NCBI GenBank assembly: GCA_028752905.1
Contig: JAQNBH010000003.1
Coordinates: 36,702,472 to 36,766,471, forward strand
Reading direction: 5' to 3'
Length of the DNA stretch: 64,000 bases
Source: Cladorhizidae sp. MBARI D1340-BT2
Lineage: Eukaryota; Porifera; Demospongiae; Poecilosclerida; Cladorhizidae
Shown here: in pieces, positions 12,254 to 22,222 of the stretch
Numbering within the stretch: the first letter of the stretch is position 1
How the letters are laid out: every line of letters starts with the position of its first letter
The notes under the pieces: generated by a model
What the model saw: the letters and a program-made list of their open reading frames with translations, nothing else
Database searches by the model: none
Told to the model about the DNA's origin: nothing
Position numbers and translations under genes: made by a program

Positions 12254-12691
12254 TTCAGGAGGGACGATGTTTTTTTAAATTATTTTTTTAAACTTGTGTT
12301 TACAAATTAAGAGCTCCGTAGATTATGTAAACTTTATGGTATGGACTTGATATATAGCTTAAAAGATAGGTCTCTCTGTGTGCTTCTTTTGATACAAAAA
12401 TATATTACATAGGTGTAACTATAGGTAACCCTAAAGTGGAGGGACCTCAAAAACCTGCATCCCAAAAACCTCATCCAGAATAACTCCAGATTTTCAACAT
12501 AATCAATTTTGCACCCGCACGCTTGACCATGTACTAAAATTTTAATGCCTAATGAAAAAGGTCATTGCATAGCTTAGGGTTTCCTCTAGCCACTTGTACC
12601 AATTTCAAATTTTTGGCACTTAGTAAAAGAATCTACGGTGCTCTAAAGTTGTAACCATTTTTTTAATTTTTATACCATCGTCTCCCCTTCA
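12254..12691. mobile_element. palindromic (foldback) MITE, complete copy
   Basis: About 438 bp starting TTCAGGAGGGACGATG and ending CATCGTCTCCCCTTCA, inserted in the satellite. The left arm carries the AGGTCTCTCTGTGTGCT core shared with copies at 25618, 30843 and 34737. The right end returns in inverted form after a middle segment with GTTTCCTCTAGCCAC. It has no coding capacity. The superfamily is unassigned, and no target duplication could be read because the target is repetitive. Confidence 0.65.
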
Positions 12692-13348
12692 TGTCTAAAA
12701 TAGTCCGCATTAAGATACTTCAAGCCATTGTTATTTTGTTGCTGTTGTGCACTAAACATGCATGTAGGTGCACATCATGTCTTAAATAATCCATATGAAG
12801 TAAATTCAAGCCATTGTTATTTTGTTACTGTTGTTGGACTATACATCCATGTTGGTCCAACAACAGCAGCAAAATAAGAATGTCTTGAAGAAACTACATA
12901 CAGATTAGTTTAGACATGAAGTGGACCTATATTCATATATATTGCAACAACAGCAAAATAACAATGGCTTGAAGTAACTTGATACGGATTATATTGGACA
13001 TGAAGTGGACCTACATACATGTATAGTGCAACAACAGCAGCAAAATAAAAATGGCTTGAAGTAACTTCATACAGATTATTTTAGACATGAAGTGGACCTA
13101 CATGCATGTATAGTCCAACAACAGCAACTAAATAAAAATGGCTTGAAGTAGGCTTATATTAGACATGAAATGGACCTACATGCATGTATAATGCAACAAC
13201 AGCAGAAAAATAACAATGGCTTGAAATAACTTCATACGGATTATTTTAGACATGAGATTTATAGTCTTCCTATATTTGCTGTAGTTTTCTGGTGACTGGT
13301 TGAGCTCTCTGACAGTAATATATAGCTCTGAATGCACGAAATTCCCAG

Positions 13349-13471
13349 CTATTTATGCACATGCTCCATGGACCTGAGGTACAACCCAAGACCCTCACAT
13401 TTTCCCTGCTGTCCAATGATGACAAGGCCAAAGTCTTCATGAGGATGCACAAGCACAAGATGAAAGATGTC
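13349..13471 (+). CDS. possible orphan coding exon, unknown protein
   Basis: An open frame of exactly 41 codons lies between an acceptor (TTCCCAG at 13348) and a consensus donor (GTAAGT at 13472). It encodes a peptide with PEVQPKTLTFSLLSNDD and a basic FMRMHKHKMKD tail. The codon choice looks protein-like and the frame is splice-compatible (phase 0 to phase 0). I do not recognise the family, and no neighbouring exon on the same strand is certain. The one at 16993 has the same phase behaviour. Confidence 0.3.
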
Positions 13472-13654
13472 GTAAGTCTGTTTGTATATGCATCTAGTTA
13501 TGGCTAATGGGGGAATGAGGATATGCCTCTGGTCTAGACAATGAAGGGAGGAGTGGAGAGGGGAATGAAACAAGAATACGCTCATTTGAATACCACATTG
13601 GAACCCCTTAACCGGTTTGTGAAAATTTAAAAGAGAAAATGGTTAGAAATCAGT

Positions 13655-13830
13655 CATATATCACTGGTGCCATGAGCTAACTCAGAGGTAACCACATGTC
13701 TTCCGTACTACAGACCTACTCTCTCACTGGTGTCATGAGAGGCAACCACATGTCTCCCGTACAGACCTACTTTCACTGGTGCCATGAGCTAACTCAGAGT
13801 CAACCACATGTGCTTGAGCCTGGTAAAGTG
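13655..13830 (+). repeat. short tandem repeat, ~60 bp, 3 copies
   Basis: Three copies of a unit containing CACTGGTGCCATGAGCTAAC then CAGAGGCAACCACATGTC and an ACAGACCTACT end. The middle copy lacks part of the unit. Confidence 0.7.
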
Positions 13831-13905
13831 TCTACAACAAAATGTGATCATTCTTGCTAGCTCCGCTTTTTTGTGTTATGATTCAATATTGGCTTGATCT
13901 GGGCT

Positions 13906-14235
13906 ACATGCGAAGTGGTGCTACACTCTGTAACTCTGGATGTGTTGCTGGCTCCCTCTGGCACTCTAGTAAGAAGTGCTGCTAGTTACCTAGCTCATCT
14001 ACTCACAATTGGCATGCCTGGTGGTGTTTCACCGTGTGACTATGCAAGTATTTCTGGCTCCCTCTGCCATGCTAGTTACTAGCTCATCTACTCACAAGCT
14101 GCATTCCAGTTGGTATTGTGTGAATCTGGAAGTGTTGCTGGCTCCCTCTGGCACACTAGTAAGAAGTGGTGCCAGTTACTAACTTACATACTCACAAGCT
14201 GCATGCCAGGTGGTATTGCACTGTTTGACTCTGGT
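13906..14235 (+). repeat. ~100-bp tandem repeat, left block (continues at 15743)
   Basis: About three copies of a unit with GTTGCTGGCTCCCTCTGGCA, then CTAGTTACTAGCTCATCTAC and TCACAAGCTGCATGCCAGGT. The array resumes in register at 15743-15900 on the far side of the hAT insertion. Confidence 0.8.
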
Positions 14236-14404
14236 CAGTGGCGGCGGAACCGGGGGGGCACTGGGGGCACGTGCCACCACAATATTCTCTATGGGGGGGC
14301 AATGCCCCCACAAAATTTGTCCATTGCGCGCCCGTGATACGCGATGAAAAAGGATTTTCTTGGCATATAGAGCTTGAGTCCTGATGAAGCGGCAACGCGA
14401 CATA

Positions 14405-15271
14405 ATGAGTTACTTCGTCCCAGAAAAAAGACATTCACCATCTTTAGATTTTGGCAGTGACCTTAGCGAGGCAGCAGATGCTGATGAAGCTGACATCGAG
14501 ACATCATCTCAGTCAACTGAGTAAGTTATATTTGTCTGCAACTATTTGATACACTTGATATCGATAGCAGCTAGCTGAGGATCACTGTAAACCATTTTTG
14601 TCTTTAAATAGGGTCAGGAAAGGCTTACCCTGCACAAGTGTGTGTTGTAGTGTGGTGGAAGAGTCAACTTCATATCAACCTTGTGATAAGGCAACAATAG
14701 CTTCTACCAGACAGAAAGTTGGACAGAAGTTCCGGTTTTTAAATCCAAGATGGTACAAAGACTTCAAATGGATTCATTTTTGTGCAACGAAAAGAAAAGT
14801 TTTCTGCCTGTATTGTCTTCAAGGCAACAACAAAGGCCTACTGACTATGACTAAAAAGTACGAAGATGCATTTATAATTGATGGATTCAGTAACTGGAAG
14901 AAAGCACGGGAAAGATTCGAGCGTCATCAAGTTAGTAGTGAGTACCATAAAGAGGTTGTACTTAGACTCAAATGTTTCCAGGCTCATAGTGTGATCGATC
15001 AACTGGAACCGCAAGCTGTGAAGACACAATCAGAGAATAGAATTCTATTGTTAATACAGCTATCTAGTCTACAATTCTTGCTGCGACAAGGCCTGGCTAT
15101 TTGTGGACATAAGGAAGCAGATCCACCATGACCGAAGAGCATAACATTTTATTGTTGCATGCACACAAAGAGGAAACAGATGTCCTGGATCTAACAGAAA
15201 TTGCTCGTTTGTTTACGTCTGCTAACACAAGGCGGATGAAACATTTGTGCAATAATAATACTGAATCTTAG
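14405..15271 (+). pseudogene. hAT transposase with TTF-type zinc finger, core deleted
   Basis: Exon 1 (14405-14520) starts at MSYFVPEKRHSP and ends at a consensus donor (GTAAGT, 14521). The acceptor TTTAAATAG at 14611 restores the frame to a long second exon. That exon carries the TTF/ZMYM-type zinc finger, with CATKRKVFCLYC and FSNWKKARERFERHQ. It continues to the LRQGLAICGH motif and then jumps, after a frame change at about 15125-15130, to the last ~48 residues of a hAT C-terminus (TMTEEHNILLLHAHKEETD), ending at 15271. The DDE core and most of the dimerisation region, normally over 400 residues, are absent. This is an internal deletion derivative, with the junction near 15110-15130. Confidence 0.85.
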
Positions 15272-15519
15272 AATAAAATTTGCTGCTCGATAGATTTGTA
15301 TATATGTCTTTTTTGTAGCATGTATATACTCTGGACTGAGGTTGGACATTTAATATTTTACAAATGGCAGTGCATGTGGGAAACTTGGCTTTGGTAGGCA
15401 ACAATAGCCTCACTGATGTTTTCACATGTTTAAAGATTTGTTTTATTTGTTTATACCTGAATATAACAAAATTAATAGTAAATAGCTATATAGTATAATA
15501 CCATAACACTGGGGAGGAG

Positions 15520-15677
15520 CAGGGGTGTAGCCAGGAGCCCCCCCCCCCCCTCCCCAAAACTTGATTATTACAATAGTAATTTGCTGAAAAATGCATCTTG
15601 GGGCTCCCCTCTCAAACTGGTCTTGCACTTGCAGTAGTTTACAGTATGTTAATTTTATATTGGCCCCTATGCTCCTG
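15520..15677. mobile_element. nested hAT-like MITE (158 bp)
   Basis: It starts CAGGGGTGTAGCCAGG, and its other end reads CAGGAGCATAGGGGCC on the opposite strand, the usual hAT-type terminus. The flanking octamers are GGGAGGAG and AGGAGGAG (7 of 8 identical). It lies in the 3' non-coding part of the 14236-15742 element and so is the younger insertion. It has no coding content, and C and G runs abut both ends. Confidence 0.65.
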
Positions 15678-15742
15678 AGGAGGAGGGGGGGGATGATTTA
15701 ATACTGTACCCCCCCTACTTTCAATAGCTTCCTCCGCCTCTG

Positions 15743-15900
15743 ACTCTGGTAGTGTTGCTGGCTCCCTCTGCTACTCTAGTAAGAAGTAGTACCTGTTACT
15801 AGCTCATCTACTCACAAGCTGCATGCCAGGTGGTGTTGTAATGTGTGATTCTAGAGTATTGCTGGCTCCCTTTAGCTCCGCATACTACCTCATCTCCTCA
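15743..15900 (+). repeat. ~100-bp tandem repeat, right block
   Basis: Continuation of the array at 13906-14235 after the hAT insertion, beginning with the second copy of the ACTCTGGT target duplication. It carries about one and a half units. Confidence 0.8.
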
Positions 15901-16109
15901 CAAGCCCCTGCCCCCCATTTAACCATGGAATTCATTAGTCAAAGTGCATCCAGAAAGCTGTGCAAAGGCCATTCATACCATCAACAAACAGCTCAAATTG
16001 TTTTACTTACTACATACAGTATGTCAGATAACTCTACAAGTTTGACAAGATCGGCTGCTCTAATTCAATCTAACCATGGGTTTGTGTATGGAGAATTTCT
16101 TGAGTTTCC

Positions 16110-16420
16110 TCAGGAAGTGTATTCACTTGTATGTGGTGTAGGCACTGAGATGATATGGTGTGCTTGCCAATACTGCTTAGTGGTATAGACACTGAGATGA
16201 ATCTGGTGTGCTTGCCAATATGGCTGAGTGGTGTAGACACTGAGATGAACCTCGTGTGCTTGTCAATATGGCTTGTGATGTAGACACTGAGATGAATCAG
16301 TATGGCTTAGTGATGAAGAAACTGAGATGAATATGGTGAGCATGCCAATATGGCTGATTGGTGTAGACACTGAGATAAATGTGGTGTGCTTACTAATGGC
16401 TTAGAGGTGTGTGTGGTGGA
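16110..16420 (+). repeat. minisatellite, ~50 bp unit
   Basis: About six copies of a unit with GTGTAGACACTGAGATGAAT followed by a GGTGTGCTTGCCAATATGGCT segment, with deletions in the middle copies. From about 16470 a short CTAGCTCTAACCCAGTGGTCC-like, loosely repetitive stretch follows. Confidence 0.75.
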
Positions 16421-16992
16421 ATGCCAATGTTTTGTGCTAAAATTCTCTTACACTAGAGCTGGCCCTAAATCTGTGGTCGTAGCCATAATCCTGTAGTTCT
16501 GGCTCTAGCTCTAACCCAGTGGTCCTAGTCCTAACTGTGTGCTCCTTGTCCTAATTAGTGTTGTGTGCAAGAACAAGGACTTTGGACCTCCATACATAGA
16601 TGCCCATGTTTGCCCTCAGCACTACTGGGTATATATGTTATGCATATAATATGTGCTAGTAGAGAATGTCCCCTGCTGGAAACATGTTTCCTTGGACAAC
16701 CTGGGAATCCCTGGATGCTTGCAGTTATCCTTTGAAGTCCCGAGACCTAGAATAACCCGACTCTAGCTGTATAATATATACACTCCTTACCTTAGAATAG
16801 CACTTGCCTAGCTCTAGTTCTGGGACTGTAAGCCCCCTATTCCTGATTCCGGGATCCTTGCTTCAGTCCCCATCATGATAGACATCCTAATACATCCTGA
16901 TCAAGGTTAAGGCAATGCTGGACAAGCATGGAGGCAATAGTATGATGACTATGTACCGCTTGAAAGGATTCTTTCATGTTGTTATTGTCTAG

Positions 16993-17133
16993 AGTGCACT
17001 TCTGGGGATGCGCTTGACTGGCAAGATTAGCCGGGCCTACTTGACCATCAACTATCTTCACTGGAGTGATCACAAGAAGAACGTGGTGACTTATGTGGCC
17101 GGCCACAAGACTTACTTAGTCAAGCTGATACAG
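16993..17133 (+). CDS. possible orphan coding exon, unknown protein
   Basis: An open frame of exactly 47 codons lies between a possible acceptor (TATTGTCTAG at 16992) and a good donor (GTAAGG after 17133). It encodes a peptide with TGKISRAYLTINYLHWSDHK and VVTYVAGHKTYLVKLIQ. The sequence just upstream (16893-16989) is open in the same frame, with a protein-like KAMLDKHGGNSMMTMYRL stretch, interrupted only by the TAG of the acceptor. It could therefore be one longer exon with a nonsense mutation. I do not recognise the family. Confidence 0.35.
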
Positions 17134-18180
17134 GTAAGGGGTGTTCACAATTGATACTGGATTGTCATGGCGACTGCTTATTAATATTAGTGTGGACATG
17201 AGTTTAGTAATTAAATGTAAATAAAAGCACTCTAGTCCTTTCAATGTGTATACTTGTATAACAATTGAGCTGCTATGTAGGAACCAAGTTTTAATTAAAG
17301 GACTTTTTGTTAAATACTGTCTACACAGCACCTTTATTAATACCCATTGGGTGCTTGGACGGAAAAAATCTTCAAAGTTCATGCATATTTCATATGTCCA
17401 CACTAGCACAAAAATAAACCTTACGGAGAAAAAATAATCTGTTCATCACACCTACCAATGGCAGAAGAAAGTCACATCATAATCATATACTTTATCTATA
17501 GTGAGATGCAGGTTGTTGTTCAGATTATTTTCTTGCTGATCAGCTACCTTTATATGTGCAGGAAACATATGCTGCAGAGGGGAAAAAGGAGAGAACTGAA
17601 TGAAAGGCATTACCAATGGAGGTTGCGACTGTACGAACTTCAGAAGTGAAGATTCAGAACATATAAACATAGCAACAGTTCTCTAGCTATATAGTCTAGC
17701 TAGCTAGTTTGGCTGCAGGCCATAAATAGTAATCTAGCTCTAAAGTTCTTAACTGCAGCTATTGAGTTAATTAAAATTGTTTTCAAATTGCACTCGCATA
17801 GTTAATTGAACACTTTAATTTGTTGCTCTGTTTCAACAGAAACCACTCGAGGTGAGAACCAGATCAATATGCATTAATGCGCATTTCTCTAATTCAAATT
17901 CATTCTGGGCACGACCAATGCCTACTGGATTCACTACACATAATACTTGGGTAAAGTTCCAGACATGGTTTCACATAGCTTGGGTATGGTTCCACAATAC
18001 TTGGGTAAAGTACTACAATCATAGGTGTCAACCTTGAAATTAGTTTTGGAAGAAAAAATAAAGAGGGATTTTGGTACCAGAGAAGGACATTCCCTGTAAT
18101 ACCTTATCTTCAACCAAAAAAGCTTTGTGAGTCGAAAGGAAAAGTGTAATGTGGGAGTTTTGGTTTGACTGTAGTGCAAC
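17134..18180. other. no confident gene; short HMLQRGKRR-like fragment
   Basis: Sequence at about 17560-17648 resembles the segment at 27300-27410 inside the Harbinger-type element. Both start with an AAACATATGCTGCAGAGG-like string, so this may be a decayed relative. A short repeated CTTGGGTAAAGTTCC-like motif occurs at 17945-18010. Otherwise nothing is supported. Confidence 0.35.
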
Positions 18181-18207
18181 CCCCCCCCCCCCCCCCCCCC
18201 CCCCCCC
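18181..18207. repeat. poly-C run (27 nt)
   Basis: Uninterrupted C run followed by A7. Similar poly-C tracts occur at about 15540-15552 and 34027-34048. The exact length is likely unreliable in any assembly. Confidence 0.9.
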
Positions 18208-18794
18208 AAAAAAATTGACGTACTGCACTTTCATACAACACAGAAATGTTTAATAAGAAATGCTGATCCAGTAACTAACCAAGATATTTGCTTCTTCAAG
18301 CAAAGATCCATACATAGCTCTAGCTTGTTCTTCTTTGCAGCATATAGACTGGTAGCTCTACTAATCCATCTTTTAACTCTTGATATTTAGACAGACTATT
18401 CTTTGGTCTTCTGGCAGAATGAAAATTCTGTGTCTGCTGTACCAAGCAGTTAAGACTTAGGGGCTTTTCAGTGTGAGATAAGTGTGAGGTCAAGACAGGC
18501 TGACATACAAAAGCAATTTTTTTCCCTATAAATAGAATTCAGGGTGATTTATTATTTTGAAATATAGGTACCCAGGCAGCCATGGAGAAGCTAGAAATTC
18601 GAGCCTGTTATGGAACTCGATAATGAATAGTTCTCTCTTCAGCTGTGGCAGAGTCAGGTGTAAGCTGTTTATTTATGTTTGGAATCTTTAATTCGTAGAG
18701 GAAGAGTGGTGAAGATCAAGGGGAAGAACCCCAAAGCAAGACACCTGAAGGTGTGTTAAACTAGAGTTCAATAATCAACTCAAATTTGCTCTCG

Positions 18795-18829
18795 ACATTT
18801 CGACTAGATGCTCCAGCTTTCATCAGGAA
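18795..18829 (-). repeat. dispersed repeat with hammerhead-like core, copy 1
   Basis: On the minus strand it reads ATTCCTGATGAAAGCTGGAG then CATCTAGTCGAAATGTCGAG. It has the two invariant boxes of a hammerhead ribozyme core (CUGAUGA and GAAA) separated by a possible 3-bp helix II. The helix I and III partners are not evident, so catalytic function is doubtful. Four further copies are at 25802, 26099, 30120 and 42415. Confidence 0.5.
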
Positions 18830-19145
18830 TAATGTAGATCGATTTTTATTACTATGGTCATGTATTTTATTACTAAGATCATGTGATGATACTCGCTTCC
18901 TACATAGTTCGAGCACATTCTCCATTGCTCACTCCTCCATACTCTTCTAATAGAGCCAAACCCATTTATATTTATTTAGAAATTAATCTACACCAAAAAA
19001 TCAAAGAGGTCCAAAAAGAGGTCAAGTATAGAGCAGGAAGAAACTTGCTGCGAGTAAAGTAACTAAAATTACTTAGAGTGTTCACCATAATTTAATTGCA
19101 CAACATAAGTTTCCTAATACTAGTAACCCCACAAGGTGCATATTA

Positions 19146-19435
19146 ACTCCCAGCAAATGAAGGGTCACCTGTTTCTCCTTAGAGGGGAAGATTTCTCACG
19201 GCCTGCAGCTCAACTTCCAGCAAATGAAGGGTCGCCCTCTTCTCTCCTTGGAGGGAAAAATTTCTCAGGGCCTGTAGCTCAACTTCCCGAAAATGAAGGG
19301 TCACCCACTTTTATTCTTGGAGGGGAAGATTTCTCGGGGCCTGCAACTCGACTTCCAGCAAATGAAGGGTCACCACTTCTCACCTTGGAGGGGAAGATTT
19401 CTCAGGGCCTCCAGCTCAACTTCCAGAAAATATAG
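19146..19435 (+). repeat. minisatellite, ~68-70 bp, 4 copies
   Basis: Four copies of a unit with CTTCCAGCAAATGAAGGGTC, then a CTTGGAGGGGAAGATTTCTC and AGGGCCTGCAGCTCAA segment. It sits directly upstream of the gypsy gag remnant. Confidence 0.85.
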
Positions 19436-19489
19436 GATCAGATTCAGGTGATACCAGGCAAGAAGGGTACAAAAGGATTTTTCATGCCA

Positions 19490-21000
19490 GACACGATAGC
19501 AATGCTTTGAGGCTGAAAAGATAGCTGAGCAGAACAGACAGGAGGAACAAAGGAGACTGGACCAAGAGCGATGGAGTCGTCTGGAAGCAGAGAGAGAGTC
19601 GGAGCACCAGCATCAAATTCGAGATGCTGAAAAGCTCACTCAACTCATGCAGTCATTAGTTACAGAGAGACAGCAACCTAAACTACAACCCACTAAGCTA
19701 GCAGCAATTAAGGACGAGGATGACGTCAATGCAGCTTTAACACGGTTTGAGCAACATATGACTACCTTTGGCGTGCTGAGATTCCTGCCCCTTATAGGAT
19801 CCCTAAAGCTTGGGTGGAGCAGGTCAGGAAGGAGATAAAGGCTATGCTGGACTTGGATGTGATAGAACCATGCAGAAGCCCCTGGACTTCTCAGATAGTG
19901 ACTGTGGCTAAAAAGGATGGCACCCTCCAGCTATGTATTGATTACAGGAAACTCAACTCTGTAACGACAGCTGACCCTTACCAGATGGCGAGGATTGAGG
20001 ATTTGCTAGACAAGCTGGGGAAGGCCTCGTATTTGTCCACACTAGACTTATCAAAAGGGTACTACAAAGTACCAGTCAGACCAGAAGACCGTGACAAGAC
20101 GGCTTTTGTTTCACCATAATTATGGGTTCAATACCATGCCATTTGGATTGAAGGGGGGCCCTATACTACCACCTTCCAACGGCTAATGGATGGAGTGCTA
20201 GACAACCTCCAAAGCTTCACAGCAGCTTACCTGGATGACATAGTAATGACTGGGATGACCACCTCCTTCACCTGATGACAGTGATACAGCGACTGGGGGA
20301 GGAGGGGTTGACTATAAAAAAGAAAGAAGTGTCAGTTGGGAATGACCTCCTGTACCTATCTGGGACACGTTGTAGGCTTGGGGCAGATCGCCTCTGAGCT
20401 AGCCAAAGTGAAGGATATCCAGCAGTTTGCACAACCACAGACTAAGCATGATATCCAAGCTTTCTTAGGTCTGGCAGGCTACTACAGGTGTTTCATGCCG
20501 TCGTTCAGTGGGATAGCTTCCTGCCTGTCAGATCTGACAAAGTCTGCAGCACTGAAGAATGGACTTACCAGCAAGCCAATCTTGACAAGCCCAGATTAGA
20601 GCCAACCCTTCCTGCTGCAAATGGACGCATCAGATCAAGGGATTGGGGCAGTACTGATTCAACACGACCAGGAGAATGTGGAGCGACCTGTGGCGTACTA
20701 TTCCCGCAAGCTACTGCCAAGAGAGTCAAGATATGCTACAGTGGAAAAAGAATGTCTGGCAATAGTAGCAGCACTGAAACACTTCGAAGCATACTTACTA
20801 GGTCAGAGTTTCACCATCCAGACAGACAACAGAGCTCTCACCCACCTCTACACCATGAAAAACAGAAAGGACGCCTGATGAGTTGGGCCCTGACCATACA
20901 GCCCTTTCAGTTCGACATAGTTTACAGGCCTGGTTCCACCAATGCCAACGCAGATGGATTGTCGCGACAACGTTGGACTGACGAGCAGAGATCTCAAGAA
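19490..21000 (+). pseudogene. Ty3/gypsy retrotransposon gag-pol remnant
   Basis: A gag-like coiled segment (19640-19780, with DDVNAALTRFEQHM) is joined directly to a reverse transcriptase (RT) start, so protease and zinc-knuckle coding is deleted. RT blocks visible in order: the VIEPCRSPWTSQIV/KKDGTLQLCIDYRKLN block (19855-19960), then LSTLDLSKGYYKVPV (20030-20080). Then the catalytic AYLDDIV box (about 20225) and FLGLAGYYRCFMP (20460-20500). RNase H follows as QMDASDQGIGAVL, KECLAIVAALKHFEAYLLG and TDNRALTHL (20620-20860), ending at YRPGSTNANADGLSRQ (20920-20970). Frameshifts or stops occur near 20119, 20250-20340, 20599 and 20878. No integrase is found. The catalytic YLDD box is kept, but the copy is dead. 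Confidence 0.9.
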
Positions 21001-21011
21001 GGGGAGGGGAA

Positions 21012-21375
21012 TGTTGGGGCCCGGCCACAACAGAGTGACAAACTCGACATGGCAAGGTGTGACTCCATACACAAGGTGCTAATTAGCTCTTAAAGCAGTC
21101 ATCTCAGGCTTGCATGAACTCCATGGCCCTGATTACTGAACATGCACACATACACACTAGCATAATTATGATTGGACAACCACATCAGTAATGTTATTGT
21201 ACTTACCCATATTTGGTCATGTGAGCTGGGCCTGGCAGCCTAATTAAGAGCACCAGGCTAGGCACAGTTTTTGAGAGTACTGTACTGAAGTGAGATTGTA
21301 AGATTACGTTACTAGTAGATTAGGCTACTGCCCTTCAGGCCAGTTACTACAATTAGCAAGGGCTGTGGCATAACA
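21012..21375 (+). mobile_element. probable 3' LTR of the gypsy element, with polypurine tract
   Basis: A purine tract AAGAAGGGGAGGGGAA (20996-21011) is followed at once by TGTTGGGGCCC, a typical polypurine-tract/LTR border. The proposed end is CATAACA at 21375, giving TGTT...AACA termini. No 5' LTR copy is found upstream, so the end is inferred only from the terminal dinucleotides. Confidence 0.55.
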
Positions 21376-21901
21376 GATCTGCCTGGGCTAGTTGTCTAGG
21401 AGTTGCAGTTCTTGAAGAGAACAATGTTTCTGCAGCATCCTCAATTTTGGAAGGCTCAGGCAGAATTTGAGCGCATTTGGGTAAAAAACATGCTTGGAAG
21501 CCTTCCAGCATGCTTCCAAATGCTTACGTTGATATGCCAAATAAACACTTTGTTTATCTAAATAATATATTATAGACAGATATCCCCCGCCCCTACACAG
21601 AAAACAATAACAACAACAAAAAAGCAATATGATTGTAATAGGTAGTTTACTAATAATTAAATTCTGTGAGGGTGGCTATAAATTATGAATTCTTCTCAGT
21701 GGCTGGCCCATCTCGCAGTTGCTATGTGTATATATACCAAGTGCTAACCACATCCAAACCATAGCATCCCTTTGTGGCTTGCATATTGTCAAATAAAAAC
21801 CATTGTCATTAGATGCTAAAACGTGATGTAGTAGTCAAGCATGTGCACTGAAAATCAATTTTCTTGTGATTGAAAAAAAAGATTTTGACACCCTATCATA
21901 T
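21376..21901. other. no gene recognised
   Basis: About 0.5 kb of AT-rich sequence between the gypsy LTR and the next inverted-repeat element. There is a small internal echo of GCTTCCAAGCATG / CATGCTTGGAAGC type at about 21490-21520. Confidence 0.45.
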
Positions 21902-22222
21902 ACAGGCTCTGCCCACTTCGCGCAGATATTGAAATTGAGATACAACCTAAAACAGTACCTAGGCCAATTTTTTTATAAAATCCATTTTATTAGCTTATAA
22001 GTATCTATTATCTTTTAGCTAACTTTCTGTGAAGTTTGATGACCTAAAAGCGTCTGCTTCTTGCCGAGCGTAGCCTTAGAAAACTCTGACTCAATTCTTC
22101 TCTACGCGTAACCGAGATTGAAGTTTAACTGCCGGCGGAAGAATACTACGTGCACACGGAAGTATGGTAGTTACCCGCGCGCCTTTATAACACGTTACCA
22201 CAGTAACAACAACGGCTGCAGA

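Larger units (their letters stand above)
11340..13262. repeat. ~86-bp satellite with head-to-head blocks, invaded by two elements
   Basis: A unit of about 86 bp reads AACAACAGCAACAAAATAAC then AATGGCTTGAAGTAACTTCA and a GACATGAAGTGGACCTACAT tail. It runs forward at about 11346-11600, in reverse complement at 11640-11744, 12151-12250 and 12692-12845, then forward again at 12850-13262. A solo LTR and a palindromic MITE interrupt the reverse-oriented block. The opposing blocks could form a large hairpin. Confidence 0.8.
14236..15742 (+). mobile_element. hAT transposon, internally deleted, perfect 8-bp target duplication
   Basis: The element begins CAGTGGCGGCGGAACC and ends with the complement of CAGAGGCGGAGGAAGC (13 of 16 matches). 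It is flanked by the identical octamer ACTCTGGT (14228-14235 and 15743-15750), the hallmark of hAT integration. Subterminal G/C-rich palindromic runs lie inside the left end. It holds a spliced, internally deleted transposase gene (14405-15271) and a second hAT-like MITE (15520-15677). Because the catalytic core is missing it could only move in trans. The target is the ~100-bp tandem repeat, whose halves join exactly if the element is removed. Confidence 0.92.

Noticed and set aside
18934..19140. 5' LTR of the gypsy element at 19490
   Set aside because: I compared this stretch by eye with the 3' LTR region at 21012-21375 and found no match.
20488..21093. 201-codon plus-strand frame and the opposing minus-strand frames
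   Set aside because: Its first ~390 bases are a shadow of the gypsy RNase H frame; only its later part (after 20878) is the true continuation of that gene after a frameshift.
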